From Marinomonas rhizomae (GTDB lineage: Bacteria > Pseudomonadota > Gammaproteobacteria > Pseudomonadales > Marinomonadaceae): a stretch of DNA of 64,000 nucleotides. The stretch is taken from positions 282,540 through 346,539 of the forward strand of contig NZ_QNSE01000004.1 of assembly GCF_003315485.1 (NCBI RefSeq), in the 5' to 3' direction. Shown one piece after another: positions 62,725 to 64,000 of this stretch. Numbering within the stretch: position 1 is the stretch's first letter; each line of letters begins with the position of its first letter. The position numbers and the translations under genes were made by a program. The notes under the pieces were generated by a model. It saw only the letters and a program-made list of their open reading frames with translations. It did not search any database and was not told where the DNA came from.

Positions 62725-63021
62725 ATGGGATCGTTGACAAAAGCGGACCTTGCTGAAAATTTAGTGGATTCAGTTGGCCTAAGTAAAAAAGACGCTAAAG
62801 ATCTTGTGGAGGGTTTTTTTGATGTAGTGCGAAGCTCACTAATAGACAGGCAGCAAGTTAAGTTGTCGGGCTTTGGTAACTTTGAAGTGCGCGAGAAGAG
62901 TCAGCGCCCTGGTCGAAACCCTAAAACGGGAGAAGAAATCCCGATTACTGCGCGAACTGTTGTTACTTTCCGGCCTGGGCAAAAGCTTAAGTCGAAAGTA
63001 GAAGACTATATGCAAGAATAG
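62725..63021 (+). CDS. ihfA: Integration host factor alpha subunit
   Basis: IHF-alpha pairs with IHF-beta to bend DNA sharply at specific sites. The 98-residue product (E. coli 99) has the DNA-bending arm [20 protein letters not shown] with the minor-groove proline, and [10 protein letters not shown] before it. It is coupled to pheT, as in E. coli. A terminator follows. Confidence 0.97.
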   Translation: MGSLTKADLAENLVDSVGLSKKDAKDLVEGFFDVVRSSLIDRQQVKLSGFGNFEVREKSQRPGRNPKTGEEIPITARTVVTFRPGQKLKSKVEDYMQE

Positions 63022-63033
63022 TTTTCCGTGTTT

Positions 63034-63064
63034 CTAAAAAGCCATCCTTTGGGGTGGCTTTTTA
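63034..63064 (+). terminator. Terminator of pheST-ihfA
   Basis: CTAAAAAGCCATCC and GGGTGGCTTTTTAG pair around a 4-base loop with one G-U. It ends the thrS-ihfA block. The following 245 bases before the tRNA array show no gene. Confidence 0.85.
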
Positions 63065-63234
63065 GTATCTGGCCGTTTGCTATGCCTATTTATCAAGTGT
63101 TGAGCCTTATGTAGGTAGGCCTTTGCGATGTGGGGCTAATGTGAAAAGCAGAATTTTATTTAGATCAATGTTTAAGCTAGCAACTCTTAAAATTCTAGTT
63201 ACATGATTAAATTGAAAAAAAGTTTATAAAAGTC

Positions 63235-63262
63235 TTCCCTTTTTAGTTTGTTATAGTAATAT
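63235..63262 (+). promoter_or_regulatory. Possible promoter of the tRNA array
   Basis: TAATAT (63257-63262) or overlapping TATAGT (63252) provides a -10. TTCCCT (63235-63240) is a weak -35 at 16 bases. The GC-rich CGCACCCGC just after the -10 looks like the discriminator of stringently controlled stable-RNA promoters. Confidence 0.4.
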
Positions 63263-63307
63263 ACGCACCCGCTGACACGGACAGAGTTTAACTCTTCTGC
63301 TGTTAGT

Positions 63308-63386
<79 letters not shown>

Positions 63387-63399
63387 AAATTTGAGAAAT

Positions 63400-63475
63400 G
63401 CCGCTATAGCTCAGTTGGTAGAGCATCTGACTTGTAATCAGAGGGTCCCGAGTTCGACTCTTGGTGGCGGCACCA
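63400..63475 (+). tRNA. tRNA-Thr(TGT), copy 1
   Basis: A 76-base tRNA with acceptor GCCGCTA, anticodon loop CTTGTAA (anticodon TGT, threonine ACA) and encoded CCA. It lies 13 bases after tRNA-Pro and is identical to copies 2-4. Confidence 0.95.
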
Positions 63476-63493
63476 TAATTTGGTCAAAGTTTT

Positions 63494-63516
63494 TTATCTT
63501 TATTTAATAAAGATAA
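63494..63516 (+). repeat. Inverted repeat in tRNA-Thr spacer 1
   Basis: TTATCTTTAT and ATAAAGATAA form a perfect 10-bp stem with loop TTA between Thr copies 1 and 2. No T tract follows, so it is more likely a processing signal than a terminator. Confidence 0.6.
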
Positions 63517-63545
63517 GGGATAAAAAAGATTTTGCTTTTATTTAA

Positions 63546-63621
63546 GCCGCTATAGCTCAGTTGGTAGAGCATCTGACTTGTAATCAGAGGGTCCCGAGTT
63601 CGACTCTTGGTGGCGGCACCA
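63546..63621 (+). tRNA. tRNA-Thr(TGT), copy 2
   Basis: Same 76 bases as copy 1, 70 bases downstream of it, with CCA encoded. The spacer on either side is unrelated to those of the other copies. Confidence 0.95.
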
Positions 63622-63636
63622 ACTTCTTAGGAAGTT
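63621..63636 (+). repeat. Inverted repeat in tRNA-Thr spacer 2
   Basis: AACTTC and GAAGTT form a 6-bp stem with loop TTAG. The first base is the terminal A of the copy-2 CCA end. Confidence 0.45.
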
Positions 63637-63663
63637 ATTTAAAAGTGAACTGCGTCATGTAAT

Positions 63664-63739
63664 GCCGCTATAGCTCAGTTGGTAGAGCATCTGACTTGTA
63701 ATCAGAGGGTCCCGAGTTCGACTCTTGGTGGCGGCACCA
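63664..63739 (+). tRNA. tRNA-Thr(TGT), copy 3
   Basis: Same 76 bases as copy 1, 42 bases after copy 2, with CCA encoded. Confidence 0.95.
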
Positions 63740-63784
63740 TTTACTTACTTTTTTGTTTGTAAATTAAAATTTGTTTAGCGTTAA

Positions 63785-63860
63785 GCCGCTATAGCTCAGT
63801 TGGTAGAGCATCTGACTTGTAATCAGAGGGTCCCGAGTTCGACTCTTGGTGGCGGCACCA
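63785..63860 (+). tRNA. tRNA-Thr(TGT), copy 4
   Basis: Same 76 bases as copy 1, 45 bases after copy 3, with CCA encoded. Confidence 0.95.
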
Positions 63861-63883
63861 CTTACTTGAACCTCTCAAGTAAG
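63861..63883 (+). repeat. Inverted repeat between tRNA-Thr copy 4 and tRNA-Val
   Basis: CTTACTTGA and TCAAGTAAG form a perfect 9-bp stem with loop ACCTC, directly abutting the CCA end of copy 4. Confidence 0.6.
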
Positions 63884-63906
63884 AGAGTAAGCGTTATACA
63901 ATAATT

Positions 63907-63982
63907 GGGTGTGTAGCTCAGTTGGGAGAGCGTCGCCCTTACAAGGCGAATGTCGGGAGTTCGAACCTCTCCACACCCACCA
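63907..63982 (+). tRNA. tRNA-Val(TAC)
   Basis: A 76-base tRNA. Acceptor GGGTGTG pairs with CACACCC, anticodon loop CTTACAA has anticodon TAC for valine GUA, and CCA is encoded. It is the last complete gene; the array may continue past the window. Confidence 0.95.
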
Positions 63983-63998
63983 CTTACTAAGCAGTGGT
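63979..63998 (+). repeat. Inverted repeat at the tRNA-Val 3' end
   Basis: ACCACT and AGTGGT form a 6-bp stem with an 8-base loop; the left arm includes the discriminator base and CCA of tRNA-Val. The window ends two bases later. Confidence 0.4.
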
Positions 63999-64000
63999 AC

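Noticed and set aside
63400..63860. CRISPR-like pattern of four 76-base repeats with different spacers
   Set aside because: Each repeat is a complete tRNA-Thr gene with CCA; repeats and spacers are the wrong size for CRISPR and no cas gene is present.

Overview
This window is a stretch of core chromosome from a moderately AT-rich marine gammaproteobacterium. Gene order and protein sequences look most like the Oceanospirillales, probably Marinomonas or a close relative; that genus call is inferred from familiarity with the families, not from a database search. No transposase, phage gene, CRISPR array or plasmid gene was seen. Coding density is very high, and the longest stretch with no gene is about 290 bases (63022-63309).

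Layout. (1) 95-5802: a minus-strand tRNA-Leu(CAA), then queA-tgt-yajC-secD-secF (queuosine tRNA modification and the Sec export motor accessory). (2) 5951-13799: a mixed block with a periplasmic serine hydrolase, psd and an HDOD protein on the minus strand, the flagellar stator pair motA-motB, rsgA and orn facing apart, and a TauE/SafE permease. (3) 13967-25438: the classical tsaE-amiB-mutL-miaA-hfq-hflX-hflK-hflC superoperon, followed by yjeT-hisZ-purA. (4) 25647-27660: a Cpx-like two-component pair. (5) 27754-50459: RNase P RNA, then the complete division/cell-wall (dcw) cluster mraZ-rsmH-ftsL-ftsI-murE-murF-mraY-murD-ftsW-murG-murC-ddl-ftsQ-ftsA-ftsZ-lpxC, then secA-argJ-mutT. (6) 50551-55778: an accessory-like block with a double-receiver regulator, a parvulin, a small phosphatase-like protein, an XRE-cupin regulator, a class II DAHP synthase, a GIY-YIG-like protein and an O-methyltransferase. 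(7) 56017-63021: thrS-infC-rpmI-rplT-pheS-pheT-ihfA. (8) 63310-63982: a tRNA array Pro(GGG), four identical Thr(TGT), Val(TAC).

How the genes work together. The dcw block encodes the route from UDP-MurNAc through lipid II to septal peptidoglycan, plus the FtsZ/FtsA/FtsQ/FtsL/FtsW/FtsI divisome. The MraZ repressor is encoded at its head, next to an operator of GTGGGA repeats. The translation block groups two aminoacyl-tRNA synthetases, an initiation factor and two ribosomal proteins.

The most interesting regulatory structure is ahead of thrS. Two stem-loops lie just upstream of its ribosome binding site, and the second carries a 7-base loop that reads like a tRNA-Thr(GGU) anticodon loop, as expected for a self-regulating thrS operator. 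Other points worth a second look are an endonuclease-type MutL, a double-receiver protein whose first receiver has lost its phosphoacceptor, a GIY-YIG-like protein with altered catalytic positions and a basic tail, a complex hairpin between that gene and its neighbour, a fourth in-phase MraZ box inside the mraZ coding region, and a tRNA-Thr array whose spacers mostly hold their own inverted repeats.
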